This document shows, in pieces, positions 1 to 7,756 of a stretch of DNA of 37,016 bases. The stretch's first letter is position 1; each line of letters starts with the position of its first letter. The notes under the pieces are model-generated. The model saw nothing but the letters and a program-made list of their open reading frames with translations. It did not search any database and was not told the origin of the DNA. The position numbers were made by a program, and so were the translations under genes. The stretch covers positions 1 to 37,016 of the forward strand of contig SCSG01000014.1 in NCBI GenBank assembly GCA_004322135.1, read 5' to 3'. The stretch comes from Burkholderiaceae bacterium. GTDB lineage: Bacteria > Pseudomonadota > Gammaproteobacteria > Burkholderiales > Burkholderiaceae_B.

Positions 1-130
1 CTAAGTTGGCACATCACATTGTTTAGCGGCTATTTTCGGGTAGTTTATTGATTTTCCTGATTATTTTTCTTAGCAGGGGAGACGCAAGGCCTCCATATTG
101 GGTGGAAACGGAGTCGCAATAAAAATATGA

Positions 131-159
131 TTGCGAATGGTTCGCATTTTTGATATCGT
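131..159 (+). promoter_or_regulatory. Candidate sigma-70 promoter of tonB-exbB-exbD
   Basis: A -35-like TTGCGA (131-136) and a -10-like TATCGT (154-159) are separated by 17 bases. Both are only partial matches to consensus, so this is an inferred promoter. A Fur-like palindrome lies across its -35 and spacer, which is where an iron repressor would block polymerase. A 5' leader of roughly 130 bases before the first codon of tonB would result. Confidence 0.35.
132..146 (+). promoter_or_regulatory. Fur-box-like palindrome upstream of tonB
   Basis: TGCGAATGGTTCGCA is an almost perfect 7-1-7 inverted repeat (TGCGAAT / GTTCGCA). It has the layout of the Fur core (TGAtAAT-n-ATTAtCA), and GC-rich bacteria often show c or g at the inner positions. 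It sits about 150 bases before tonB and inside the best candidate promoter. TonB systems are classically repressed by Fur-Fe2+, so the position fits. The site was seen directly; Fur binding is inferred. Confidence 0.55.
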
Positions 160-299
160 ACAACCTTGCTGCTCCGGTGTCAGGTTCCTGGAGTGGCTTG
201 AATGTGTTTTGTGCGGCATTGCCCGCAAGAATCGGCGGGTTGCCCAGGCTTTTTTCCATGCATCCCTAACGTATAAATGAACCTTCTGCTGTTGGATGC

Positions 300-1064
300 T
301 TGTTGCTCTTGCGCCTTTACCCAAAGTCTCGCCCTGCACAAATCAGGGTTGTCGCCGCTGTTTGCGTGATAGGCGTTCACTTGGCTGTGCTCGGTGCCAT
401 TCTGAAGGCACCAGGCATAGCCACTCGCCCCGATATGGCGCTTCCCGAAGCGTTGCCGATTCAGTTCGTCGAGATTGCGCCAGACGTTGTTGACACGGCG
501 CCCAACCCCGAACCCGCAGCTAAACCCGAGCCTGAGCCGAGCCCCCAGGAAGAGCCAGCACCCGTGCCTCCTGAGCCCGTGGTACAACCGCCCGATCCGC
601 ACGATATTACGCGCGAGCCGCCCAAGCCGAAGCTGAAGCCGAAGCCAAGACCCAAGCCAAGGCCAGAATTAAAGGCGGTGAGACCGGCGCCACAGATCAA
701 GCCAGTTGAAGCGCCGTCCGTTGCGCCGACAGGAACAGCAACGGCCGTGGCGACGCCCAAGGCGCCAGCTCCAGACCGGAACGTCCCGCACCTTATCGGG
801 CACGTCAATTATCTGGGGCAGCGGCCCATGCCGGAGTATCCGCGCCAGGCCCAGCGGCGCGGAGAGAAAGGTCGGGTTGTCGTTAGGGTGCTGATTTCGC
901 CGCAAGGCACGGTTGCCAGCGTCAAGCTGCGCGTGTCGTCTGGTTACGGAATGTTGGACGAATCGGCGCTCAGGGCGGCGCGCCTCGCGCGGTTCAAACC
1001 CTATACGGTAAACGGCGTTGCTTACCCGGCGCTGGCCGATATCCCATTTGATTTCGTTCTATAG
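300..1064 (+). CDS. tonB: Energy transducer TonB
   Basis: TonB carries proton-motive energy from the inner membrane to TonB-dependent outer-membrane receptors for siderophores and haem. The 254-residue protein has an N-terminal signal-anchor helix (about 14-34), a long Pro/Lys/Glu-rich periplasmic spacer (about 46-160, with EP, PEP and KPKPRPKP runs), and a C-terminal TonB domain (about 170-254) with the typical MPEYPRQAQRRGEKGRV motif and FKPY near the end. The start is a weak point. No ATG lies in frame before the anchor helix, so TTG at 300 (or the adjacent TTG at 303) is the likely start, because the frame closes with TAA at 267. exbB follows after 8 bases, and a Fur-like site lies upstream. 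No TonB-dependent receptor is in the window. The family call is secure; the first codon is not. Confidence 0.93.
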   Translation: MLLLRLYPKSRPAQIRVVAAVCVIGVHLAVLGAILKAPGIATRPDMALPEALPIQFVEIAPDVVDTAPNPEPAAKPEPEPSPQEEPAPVPPEPVVQPPDPHDITREPPKPKLKPKPRPKPRPELKAVRPAPQIKPVEAPSVAPTGTATAVATPKAPAPDRNVPHLIGHVNYLGQRPMPEYPRQAQRRGEKGRVVVRVLISPQGTVASVKLRVSSGYGMLDESALRAARLARFKPYTVNGVAYPALADIPFDFVL

Positions 1065-1072
1065 GAACTATT

Positions 1073-1936
1073 ATGTTTGAGTTAGTGCATGGTTTGCTGC
1101 AGGTCGTGGCGCAAGTCGGCCAAGCGGCTGCTCCGGCCGCGGCGGGCGCGATGGGTGCTATGGCTTCTGGTACCGGGACCGCGGCCGGAGCAGTTCAGGA
1201 CAGCGGGTTCACACACTTTGTGTCGCAAAGCGATCTGGTCGGCAAGAGCCTGTTTGCGATTCTTGTCCTGATGTCGCTCGTAAGCTGGTTTTTTATTTTT
1301 GTGAAGTCGTTCAACAATATGCGCGTGCACCGGCATTCGCGTCGCTTCCTGAGCTTGTTCTGGTCGGCGAGCTCGCTTGAGCAGGTTGAGAACGAGATCA
1401 ACACTCACGGCGCCACGGAACCGTTCGCGCACGTGGCCAGCCACGCCATTCACGCCCGCAACCATCATGTGAAATACGGGGCGCTTAGGCTCGAGGAAAA
1501 GGGCTCGACAGGTGCTTTCGTCACGCGCATCATCCGCAAGGTTATCGACGAGGAAACGGCCAAGCTAGAGAATGGCCTGACAGTTTTGGCGTCCATAGGA
1601 TCAACGGCTCCTTTTATTGGCTTGTTCGGCACAGTATGGGGGGTTTACCACGCCCTGGTTGGAATTGGGCTGACCGATGCGGTGAATATCAACCGTATTG
1701 CAAGCCCTGTGGGCGAAGCCCTGATCATGACGGGGTTGGGGCTGGCTGTAGCCATACCCGCTGTGCTGGCATATAACGCCTTCGTGCGCACCAACCGGGT
1801 GTATCTCGCCCAGCTTGATGCCTTTGCCCACGACTTGTTTACTTTTCTGTCCACAGGGCAGCAGGTTGTCGAATCGCGCGCCGAATCCCGCGCGCATCTG
1901 CGTGGCCTGTCGCTGGCCGCTTCCAGGAAGGGCTGA
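1073..1936 (+). CDS. exbB: TonB-system proton channel subunit ExbB (MotA/TolQ/ExbB family)
   Basis: ExbB forms the pentameric inner-membrane channel that, with ExbD, uses the proton gradient to energise TonB. The 287-residue protein begins with an Ala/Gly-rich segment (about 12-45), followed by a first membrane helix (about 62-82). A long cytoplasmic loop follows, then two helices in the conserved MotA/TolQ/ExbB region. That region contains LASIGSTAPFIGLFGTVWGVYHAL and MTGLGLAVAIPAVLAYN, both family hallmarks. The ATG at 1073 has an AGGAAC ribosome site just before it. It is co-directional with tonB (8-base gap) and exbD (2-base gap), so one transcript is expected. TolQ is the main alternative, but the tonB neighbour argues for ExbB. 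Confidence 0.95.
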   Translation: MFELVHGLLQVVAQVGQAAAPAAAGAMGAMASGTGTAAGAVQDSGFTHFVSQSDLVGKSLFAILVLMSLVSWFFIFVKSFNNMRVHRHSRRFLSLFWSASSLEQVENEINTHGATEPFAHVASHAIHARNHHVKYGALRLEEKGSTGAFVTRIIRKVIDEETAKLENGLTVLASIGSTAPFIGLFGTVWGVYHALVGIGLTDAVNINRIASPVGEALIMTGLGLAVAIPAVLAYNAFVRTNRVYLAQLDAFAHDLFTFLSTGQQVVESRAESRAHLRGLSLAASRKG

Positions 1937-1938
1937 TC

Positions 1939-2397
1939 ATGGCTTTCGGAGGTTTCAACAGTAGTACGAGCGAAAACCACACGATGACCGAAATCAATAT
2001 GGTGCCGCTTATTGACGTCATGTTGGTACTGCTGGTCATTTTCATTATTACGGCGCCCTTGCTTAGTCAATCGATCAAAATCAATGTGCCTCAGGCAAAC
2101 GCAGCGCCAGTCGACCCCAAACCTTTGTCCATCGATCTGGCGGTCAACGATGCGGGACAGATATTTTTGAATGACCAGCCAGTTCTTCTGGATGACCTGC
2201 AGGCGAAGTTCAGGGTTGAAGCGGCGCACGACCCTCAGCCTGAATTACGCATTCGCGCCGATCTGAACACGCGTTATGAGGTCCTGGCTCACGTCATGAG
2301 CAGCGCAAAGGGTGCTGGGCTGAAGCGTCTGGGTTTCATCACGAGGCCGGATGAGGCTGCGCCGGCAGGAGCCGCTTCCATTCCGGCGAGGCATTGA
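1939..2397 (+). CDS. exbD: TonB-system subunit ExbD (ExbD/TolR family)
   Basis: ExbD is the single-span partner that sits in the ExbB pore and carries the protonatable residue. The 152-residue protein has a short cytoplasmic tail (1-22), a transmembrane helix (about 23-44) with the conserved Asp26 in PLIDVMLVLL, and a periplasmic domain (about 45-140) of ExbD/TolR type. The last 15 residues are Ala/Pro-rich and look unstructured. It starts two bases after exbB stops, and the stop codon at 2395-2397 ends the apparent operon. About 200 bases without a gene follow, and I saw no convincing terminator there. Confidence 0.95.
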   Translation: MAFGGFNSSTSENHTMTEINMVPLIDVMLVLLVIFIITAPLLSQSIKINVPQANAAPVDPKPLSIDLAVNDAGQIFLNDQPVLLDDLQAKFRVEAAHDPQPELRIRADLNTRYEVLAHVMSSAKGAGLKRLGFITRPDEAAPAGAASIPARH

Positions 2398-2562
2398 TCG
2401 GTGGCTCGGGGCCCTGTCCTCGGGCTGTAGCCGGGCTTGACGGGCGGTTGCGGTGAACCCCGAAGGGGGGCGTACAGGTCGCGTTTTGGTGTTCCACCAA
2501 TCAGCTGCAAAAATAAGGCATTTGTCAGGTTTGTAACGAAGCGCCGTATAAATTGCTGCTCT

Positions 2563-2591
2563 TTGCTAAAAGGTGACTGGTTCGATATAGA
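2563..2591 (+). promoter_or_regulatory. Candidate promoter of the two-component/kup operon
   Basis: TTGCTA (2563-2568) and TATAGA (2586-2591) lie 17 bases apart. With normal spacing, transcription would begin about 2597-2600, essentially at the ATG (2600) of the response regulator. No ribosome site is visible before that ATG. A second, longer-spaced pair lies upstream: TTGTCA at 2522 and TATAAA at 2547, 19 bases apart. That pair would give a normal short leader, so both are inferred alternatives. Confidence 0.4.
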
Positions 2592-2599
2592 ATCACGGC

Positions 2600-3274
2600 A
2601 TGCGAGTATTAGTTATAGAAGACGACGCGACGCTTGGCCATGCTTTGCAGGAGTTCCTGGTTGGGCAAGGGTACGCTGTGGATTGGCTGCAGGATAGCGA
2701 GCCTGTGCTGGGCGCTGTCACTGGCCAGGCGTACGACTTGCTGCTGCTTGACCTTAATCTGCCCAGCATGAGCGGACTGGATGTTTTGCGTCAGTTGCGC
2801 ACCCAGGGACAGCAGGTTCCGGTGCTTATCCTCACCGCGCGTGATGGTGTCGAGGATCGTGTGGCCGGCCTCGATGCGGGGGCCGACGATTACGTCACCA
2901 AACCCTTTGAACTGGCCGAGCTGGCGGCGCGGGTGCGGGCTTTTGCACGGCGCCGTGCCGGTCAGGTGCAGCCGCTGCTTGAAGTCGGGCCGCTCGTGTT
3001 TGACAGCGTCGGGCGCGAAGTCCGCGTCAGTGGGCAGCGTTTGGCCCTGTCGGTGCGCGAATTATCCGTGCTTGAAATGCTTATGGGCCGGGCGGGGCGG
3101 GTCGTCACGAAGCGTCAGATCGTCAATTCACTTTCTGCGTGGGACGCCGATTTCAGCGAAAATGCCGTCGAAGTCTACGTGTACCGCCTGCGCAAACGGC
3201 TGGAGGGCACTGGCGCCAGCATACAGACAGTGCGCGGGTTTGGCTACCTGCTTGATGTTGATAGTGCCGCGTAG
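2600..3274 (+). CDS. OmpR/PhoB-family response regulator (TctD/QseB-like)
   Basis: This is a DNA-binding transcription regulator switched by phosphorylation from its partner kinase. The receiver domain (1-about 118) has the acidic pair at Glu7/Asp8-Asp9, the phospho-acceptor Asp51 in LLLLDLNLP, the switch Thr79 and the Lys101 in TKPF. The C-terminal winged-helix effector domain (about 128-220) ends with the typical YVYRLRKRLE and TVRGFGYLL motifs. Its length of 224 residues is typical. The kinase gene follows after about 60 bases, and kup follows the kinase. Sequence style is closest to TctD/QseB regulators, but the signal and targets cannot be read from the sequence. Regulation of the downstream kup is an inference from position only. 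Confidence 0.93.
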   Translation: MRVLVIEDDATLGHALQEFLVGQGYAVDWLQDSEPVLGAVTGQAYDLLLLDLNLPSMSGLDVLRQLRTQGQQVPVLILTARDGVEDRVAGLDAGADDYVTKPFELAELAARVRAFARRRAGQVQPLLEVGPLVFDSVGREVRVSGQRLALSVRELSVLEMLMGRAGRVVTKRQIVNSLSAWDADFSENAVEVYVYRLRKRLEGTGASIQTVRGFGYLLDVDSAA

Positions 3275-3290
3275 TGCTCTCGATGGCTGG

Positions 3291-3309
3291 GGGCGCCGTA
3301 TGGGCGCCC
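3291..3309 (+). other. Intercistronic hairpin between regulator and kinase genes
   Basis: GGGCGCC (3291-3297), a 5-base loop and GGCGCCC (3303-3309) form a 7-bp all-GC stem in the 60-base gap between the two genes. No T-run follows, so it is not a normal intrinsic terminator. It may slow ribosomes, protect the upstream mRNA from 3' decay or change the kinase-to-regulator ratio. That role is inference. Confidence 0.4.
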
Positions 3310-3333
3310 TGAATAACTCAACGCCATTTGCCC

Positions 3334-4461
3334 ATGACTCATGATTCAGCGCAATTCGCGCCTGGAAAACTGGCACCTCATGCAAGGCTGGCCGCGTTGT
3401 TGCAACCTGGTTCCCTTGCTCGCCATCTTATTCTGCGGCTTGTGCCGCCAGTGCTCGTCCTGATTGTCCTGGATCTGATCGTCACTTGGGTGGTAACAAG
3501 CCGCATCAAGCTTTCCGAATGGGTGCTGCATGATATTTTCTGGGTGCTGCTGCTTGGCCAGGTTCTGCTGGTTCTGCTCATCGCCGGGGTATTGATCGCT
3601 GGAGTGCGTTCCGGGCTTAAATCCATCAATCGTCTGTCGGATGAAATCAATCAGCGGTCCATCGATGATTTGCAGCCAGTGAGCGTCGCTGGTCTTACCA
3701 CTGAAATCACGCCCGTGGTGACGCGCATCAACGACTTGTTAGTTCGGCTGAACGACTCCATGCTTGCACAACGGCGTTTTATCGGGCATGCGGCGCATCA
3801 GCTCCGAACCCCGCTTAGCGGTCTGAAGCTGGAATCCGAGTTGATGTTGGCGGGGGATTTGCCGGACAACGTGCGTGAGCGTGCCCAGCGCATCAAATCG
3901 GTAACCGACCGCATGATCAGGTTGGGCCAGCAGCTTCTTGTCCTGGCGCGTGCCGACTCGTCGGTTCGCCCTCAGGATAGTTTTCAGCGGCTTGATCTGG
4001 CCGAGTGGGCGCGCCTGAGCGCGGCCGAGTGGATTCCGGCAGCGCGCACTGGCAATATTGACCTTCAGCTATTGGCGCCGGAAGAGCACGTGTGGGTTGA
4101 GGCCGACCCGCTGCTTCTTGAGGAGATGCTCAGTAACCTTATCGACAATGCCTTGCGTTATGGGACCGGAGCCCAGCACATTCGCGTTCAGGTGGGTGCC
4201 ACACCACCTTCACTGATGGTGGAAGATGACGGGCAGGGGATAGATGCGCAGGATCGGGACCGGGTGTTCGAGGCTTTTTATCGGTCGCCAAAAGCCATTG
4301 CCGGAGGGTCAGGGCTGGGCTTGGCCATCGTTCGTGAAATTGCGTTGGCTCATGGCGCGTGGTGGGGGTTGACGAGCTACCCCGAATTCCACGGCACTCG
4401 AATCAGCGTTGTTTTCCCGGGCCCACGCAAGGGCGCCGGGTTGACGCGACGTGAGAGGTAG
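3334..4461 (+). CDS. Sensor histidine kinase with minimal periplasmic region
   Basis: This inner-membrane kinase is the partner of the preceding response regulator. Counting from ATG 3334 (375 residues), it has two membrane helices (about 33-55 and 68-91) joined by only about 12 residues. A HAMP-like linker follows (about 92-140), then a HisKA domain with phospho-acceptor His155 in HQLRTPL. The HATPase domain shows the N box (NLIDNALRYG), G1 (DDGQGI) and G2 (GSGLGLAIV). A TTG at 3328 in the same frame is an alternative start; neither has a clear ribosome site. TctE and QseC relatives normally carry a periplasmic domain of around 100 residues or more, which is absent here. The signal is therefore probably sensed in or at the membrane, or through another protein. 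kup starts 9 bases after its stop. Confidence 0.92.
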   Translation: MTHDSAQFAPGKLAPHARLAALLQPGSLARHLILRLVPPVLVLIVLDLIVTWVVTSRIKLSEWVLHDIFWVLLLGQVLLVLLIAGVLIAGVRSGLKSINRLSDEINQRSIDDLQPVSVAGLTTEITPVVTRINDLLVRLNDSMLAQRRFIGHAAHQLRTPLSGLKLESELMLAGDLPDNVRERAQRIKSVTDRMIRLGQQLLVLARADSSVRPQDSFQRLDLAEWARLSAAEWIPAARTGNIDLQLLAPEEHVWVEADPLLLEEMLSNLIDNALRYGTGAQHIRVQVGATPPSLMVEDDGQGIDAQDRDRVFEAFYRSPKAIAGGSGLGLAIVREIALAHGAWWGLTSYPEFHGTRISVVFPGPRKGAGLTRRER

Positions 4462-4470
4462 GCTTAGACC

Positions 4471-6363
4471 GTGAGCGCGGAACCTAACAGCAGCGGGCCT
4501 GCGAGCTCACTTGGCAAGGCGGCTCTGATCGGTGCGCTTGGCGTGGTGTACGGTGACATAGGGACGAGCCCGCTATATACGCTGCGGGCATCGCTCACGG
4601 AATACCCGTCGCTGGGCCCGGCGCAGATTCTGGGTGTGCTTTCCCTGCTGTTCTGGCTGCTGATGCTGGTGGTTTCGCTGAAGTATGTCACGCTGGTCTT
4701 GCGCGCTGACAATCATGGCGAGGGCGGAACCCTGGCGTTGATGGAACTTGCGGCACGTGGCCGGTCGGGCCGCAAACGCATGGTGCTGGTGGTGCTGGGG
4801 CTTATTGGCGCGGGCCTTTTTTATGGTGACAGCATGATCACGCCAGCCATCTCGGTGCTTTCGGCCATCGAGGGCATAGACATCGTGTCGCACACCATGG
4901 ACCCGTGGGTGGTGCCGGTGGCGGTGGTTATCATTGTTGCGCTGTTCATGGCCCAGTCGCATGGTACCAGCGTCATTGGCAAATTGTTCGGGCCCATTAT
5001 GGCGCTGTGGTTTTTCTGCATTGGCGGATTAGGCGCCTGGCGCATTGTGCTCGAACCCCAAATCCTGCAGGCGCTTAATCCGATGTGGGCCGTGGAGTTC
5101 GTCCTGCATGGACCGTGGGTGGCCTTTCTGATGCTGGGTGCACTCGTGCTGGCCATGACGGGAGCTGAAACCCTGTATGCGGACATGGGGCATTTTGGCC
5201 GACCCGCCATACGGCGGGCCTGGTTCATAGTGGTTCTGCCTGGGCTGGTGCTTTGTTATTTTGGCCAGGGGGCCTTGTTGCTCGCTGACCCCACGGCGAT
5301 ACGCAATCCATTTTTCTTGTTGGCGCCCAGCTGGCTGTTGCTGCCTCTGGTTGGGTTGGCGACCATCGCCACGATTGTGGCTTCGCAGGCTGTTATCTCG
5401 GGTGCCTTTTCCGTGACGAGACAGGCGGTTCAGTTGGGGCTGTGGCCGCGCATGGACATTCAGCATACATCCGCCAAGGAAGAAGGGCAGATCTATATGC
5501 CGCGTGTCAACCAGCTGCTATGTGTGGCGGTTCTCGTGCTGGTCGTGGGGTTCGAGTCGTCCGAAAACCTGGCTCAGGCCTACGGTTTTGCGGTGACGGG
5601 CACGATGCTCATGACGTCTTTGCTGGCATTTTCGGTACTGCCGCGTAGAAGCACAGGGGTGCGCCGCGCCTTGTGGATGCTTCTGTTGAGCGTGTTCCTC
5701 GTGCTGGATATTCTGCTGTTTTCATCCAACACGCTGAAGATAGTGGATGGAGGCTGGCTCCCGCTGGTAGTGGGTGTGAGCATGTTTACGCTGATGCTTA
5801 CCTGGAAACAGGGGCGAGACAAAATGCACACGACGTTGGCTGGCGACCAGCAGCCGCTGAAGGATTTCGTCGAAGCCATCGAGCAATACCCACCCGTTCG
5901 TGTCCCGGGGACGGCGGTATTCATGAGCATGATCGTTGATACGGTACCGCCAGCGCTTTTGCACAACTTGAAGCACAACAAAGTTTTGCACGAACAAGTT
6001 CTGTTCCTGAATGTGCAAAGCGCCGACAAGCCGTATGTTTCGTTCGACGAACGCTACAAGCTGGAGAGGTTGGGACGCAGCAGCTGGCAGGTGGTTGCCC
6101 AATGGGGATTCAAGCAGGAGCCCAACGTACCGCAATTGCTTGAACTGCTGGCGCAAGAGCACCCCGAAGTCAATCTGGATCCCATGCTGACCTCGTACTT
6201 CTTGTCCAGGCAAACGATTATCGTGGTTAGAAGGTTGCCCTTTCGCATGCGATGGCGGCGCAGCCTTTTTGCGTTCATGGCGCGCAATGCCAGCCGCAGT
6301 ACGCGTTTCTACAAAATTCCGCCAAATCGTGTGGTGGAAATGGGTATGCAATTGGAGCTTTAG
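4471..6363 (+). CDS. kup: Low-affinity potassium transporter Kup
   Basis: Kup is a K+:H+ symporter of the KUP/HAK/KT family in the inner membrane. The 630-residue protein (E. coli Kup is 622) opens with the family signature GVVYGDIGTSPLYTL at about 23-37. It has about 12 membrane helices up to about residue 445 and a hydrophilic C-terminal domain of about 180 residues, including the conserved YFLSR segment. The start is GTG at 4471, preceded by GAGAGGTAGG, which serves as ribosome site and contains the kinase stop. The 9-base spacing implies translational coupling to the two-component genes. After its stop, about 150 bases run to the convergent gene at 6514; only a weak hairpin (6476-6497) is visible there. 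Confidence 0.96.
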   Translation: MSAEPNSSGPASSLGKAALIGALGVVYGDIGTSPLYTLRASLTEYPSLGPAQILGVLSLLFWLLMLVVSLKYVTLVLRADNHGEGGTLALMELAARGRSGRKRMVLVVLGLIGAGLFYGDSMITPAISVLSAIEGIDIVSHTMDPWVVPVAVVIIVALFMAQSHGTSVIGKLFGPIMALWFFCIGGLGAWRIVLEPQILQALNPMWAVEFVLHGPWVAFLMLGALVLAMTGAETLYADMGHFGRPAIRRAWFIVVLPGLVLCYFGQGALLLADPTAIRNPFFLLAPSWLLLPLVGLATIATIVASQAVISGAFSVTRQAVQLGLWPRMDIQHTSAKEEGQIYMPRVNQLLCVAVLVLVVGFESSENLAQAYGFAVTGTMLMTSLLAFSVLPRRSTGVRRALWMLLLSVFLVLDILLFSSNTLKIVDGGWLPLVVGVSMFTLMLTWKQGRDKMHTTLAGDQQPLKDFVEAIEQYPPVRVPGTAVFMSMIVDTVPPALLHNLKHNKVLHEQVLFLNVQSADKPYVSFDERYKLERLGRSSWQVVAQWGFKQEPNVPQLLELLAQEHPEVNLDPMLTSYFLSRQTIIVVRRLPFRMRWRRSLFAFMARNASRSTRFYKIPPNRVVEMGMQLEL

Positions 6364-6513
6364 CACGTCGTTTGAGCGGCGATGGCGTGTTGGCCGCGGC
6401 TTCGATATTTTGTTGGCTGCCTGCGCCACCAAACAAAAGCGACCGCTTCAGGCGGCCGCGGGGGGTGCTGCGCTGGCGCTGTAACGGGCGGCAGCGCTTT
6501 CAGTACTCGGATG

Positions 6514-6987
6514 CTACATGGATTCGGAACGGGGCGTTGCGGGCACAACTTCTGGCTGGCCGGGTATTGTAATGGTGGTTTCACGCAGGATGCCGCCGCT
6601 ATTCACACTACCTTGCACTTTGGCGTTTGGATCGCTCATGAGCGTCATGCAGTCTTGTCGTTGGTCACCGGGCAGGTTCGCGCAGCGATTGTCCGCGTTT
6701 TCCTGATAGCTGCCGGCCGGGGCGGAGATAAGCTGGCCATGTTTTGCCGCTTCAAATGCAGCGCCAGCTTCTTTTTCACAGGTTGCCTTGTTTTCCTGGC
6801 TCTGGCCGCTTTTGCAGGCAGCCATGTCACGCTGGTATTGCGTTTGAGCTTGGGTGATGCGGCTGGGCGCTGCGCCAGCGTTGGCGGCGAATGCGGGCAC
6901 TGTTGCCGTACCCAGACAGAGGACGAACGCAACAGACAGCGAGTGGAAAAGCGCAGCATGCGGGTGATGCGTGATTGCATGATTCAT
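6514..6987 (-). CDS. Small secreted protein with four conserved-looking cysteines, function unknown
   Basis: I do not recognise a named function. The 157-residue protein has a clear signal peptide with a hydrophobic core at about 16-30 and a likely cut after PAFAA. The mature part has four cysteines in two pairs, C-x11-C and C-x10-C, suggesting two periplasmic disulfides. The first pair sits in a Lys/Glu/Gln-rich helix that ends with CEKEAGAAFEAAKHG. The tail is Gly/Ser/Pro-rich (GSVNSGGILRE). The spacing resembles hypothetical secreted proteins I recall from Burkholderiales. ATG at 6987 is preferred over the in-frame ATG at 6993 because GGAG lies at the right distance only for the former; the upstream ATG overlaps that GGAG. 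It stands alone, 100 bases downstream of the mrp operon on the same strand. Confidence 0.8.
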   Translation of the reverse strand: MNHAITHHPHAALFHSLSVAFVLCLGTATVPAFAANAGAAPSRITQAQTQYQRDMAACKSGQSQENKATCEKEAGAAFEAAKHGQLISAPAGSYQENADNRCANLPGDQRQDCMTLMSDPNAKVQGSVNSGGILRETTITIPGQPEVVPATPRSESM

Positions 6988-7039
6988 AACCATCTCCTTG
7001 GTAACGTAGCAGTCTTGTGGACTGAAGGAATCGAAATTC

Positions 7040-7072
7040 AGTATAGAAGAATCCCTATGCGGTTACGTAACC
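7040..7072 (-). promoter_or_regulatory. Candidate promoter and 12-bp palindrome before the secreted four-cysteine gene
   Basis: On the minus strand, TATACT (7045 to 7040) is a good -10 element about 50 bases before the start codon. There is no good -35. In the place where a -35 or activator site would lie is GGTTACGTAACC (7061-7072), a perfect 12-bp palindrome. Together they look like an activator-dependent or repressible promoter, but the factor is unknown. The palindrome is also just downstream of mrpG. Confidence 0.35.
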
Positions 7073-7087
7073 AGATGTTGATGTGTG

Positions 7088-7411
7088 TCAATCGTCGGCA
7101 ACGGGGCGCCGGGCATCTCGTCGCAACCCCGCCTGCATAAGCAGGACGGCTGTTACAGGTGATGCAATAATTAGCAAAAATGTAATGAGAATTTGGTGGA
7201 TGACTATATGCCCCTCTATGGAAGAAGACACGAAAATTGAGGCGAGTAGTACGAGGCCGACACCCATTGTGTTGCCCAGCGTGGCGGCGTGCATGCGTGG
7301 GTAGAAGCGCTTGAAGCGTAACAGGCCGACAGAACTGGTCAGTGTCAGGATCCCACTTAGAATCAGTAAAAGCGCGGCGGGAAGACTTGCCCATAGTGGA
7401 AGCATTGTCAT
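7088..7411 (-). CDS. mrpG: Monovalent cation/H+ antiporter subunit G
   Basis: This is the small membrane subunit G of the Mrp (Mnh/Pha) multi-subunit cation/proton antiporter. The 107-residue protein has three predicted helices (about 6-28, 42-63 and 69-92). It carries the family core VGLLRFKRFYPRMHAATLGNT at about 28-48. Its ATG (7411) overlaps the TGA of the F subunit gene by four bases (ATGA), as is usual for translationally coupled subunits. It is the last gene of the operon. No T-rich terminator is obvious in the 100 bases beyond. Confidence 0.93.
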   Translation of the reverse strand: MTMLPLWASLPAALLLILSGILTLTSSVGLLRFKRFYPRMHAATLGNTMGVGLVLLASIFVSSSIEGHIVIHQILITFLLIIASPVTAVLLMQAGLRRDARRPVADD

Positions 7412-7695
7412 GGCTGTATTACCTCGCCTTTAAGCAGAAATTTGGCCAGGGCGGTCGATCCGGCAAAGCCGGCAAGGCCGATTAGCAGCGCGATGTCGAA
7501 GTAAGCGCTGCTGCTGAAGCGGATGCCCAGGACAAGCAATATGAGCAGGCCGTTGATGTACATGGCATCCAGCGCCAGCACGCGGTCCTGTGGGGTGGGG
7601 CCGCGAAGCAGTCGCAGTGCAGCGCAGCCCAGGGCCAGAACGAAGCAGCCCAGCGCGAAAAGGCTCGCCCAATGAAGGATGGCGGCGGTGTTCAA
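7408..7695 (-). CDS. mrpF: Monovalent cation/H+ antiporter subunit F
   Basis: This is subunit F of the Mrp antiporter, related to bile-acid/cation efflux MnhF proteins. The 95 residues contain three predicted helices. The conserved segment RLLRGPTPQDRVLALDAMYIN lies at about 28-48. The start is TTG at 7695, which is forced: an in-frame TGA lies four codons upstream and no ATG or GTG precedes the first helix. GAGG stands seven bases before the TTG. It is separated from the E gene by 61 bases, the only real gap in the operon, and its stop overlaps the G start. Confidence 0.92.
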   Translation of the reverse strand: MNTAAILHWASLFALGCFVLALGCAALRLLRGPTPQDRVLALDAMYINGLLILLVLGIRFSSSAYFDIALLIGLAGFAGSTALAKFLLKGEVIQP

Positions 7696-7756
7696 TTTGG
7701 CACCTCATTCAACAGGATGACATGGCTTGGGAGTAAGGTTCGGGATGCAGGGGTCT

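Noticed and set aside
23-259. 78-codon open frame on the minus strand opposite the tonB control region
   Set aside because: It covers the Fur-like site and promoter, has no recognisable domain or codon pattern, and its ribosome site is weak. A real divergent gene cannot be excluded, but nothing supports one.
6476-6497. GCGCTG / CAGCGC hairpin between kup and the convergent secreted-protein gene
   Set aside because: A 6-bp stem with a 10-base loop and only three T residues after it; too weak to call a terminator.
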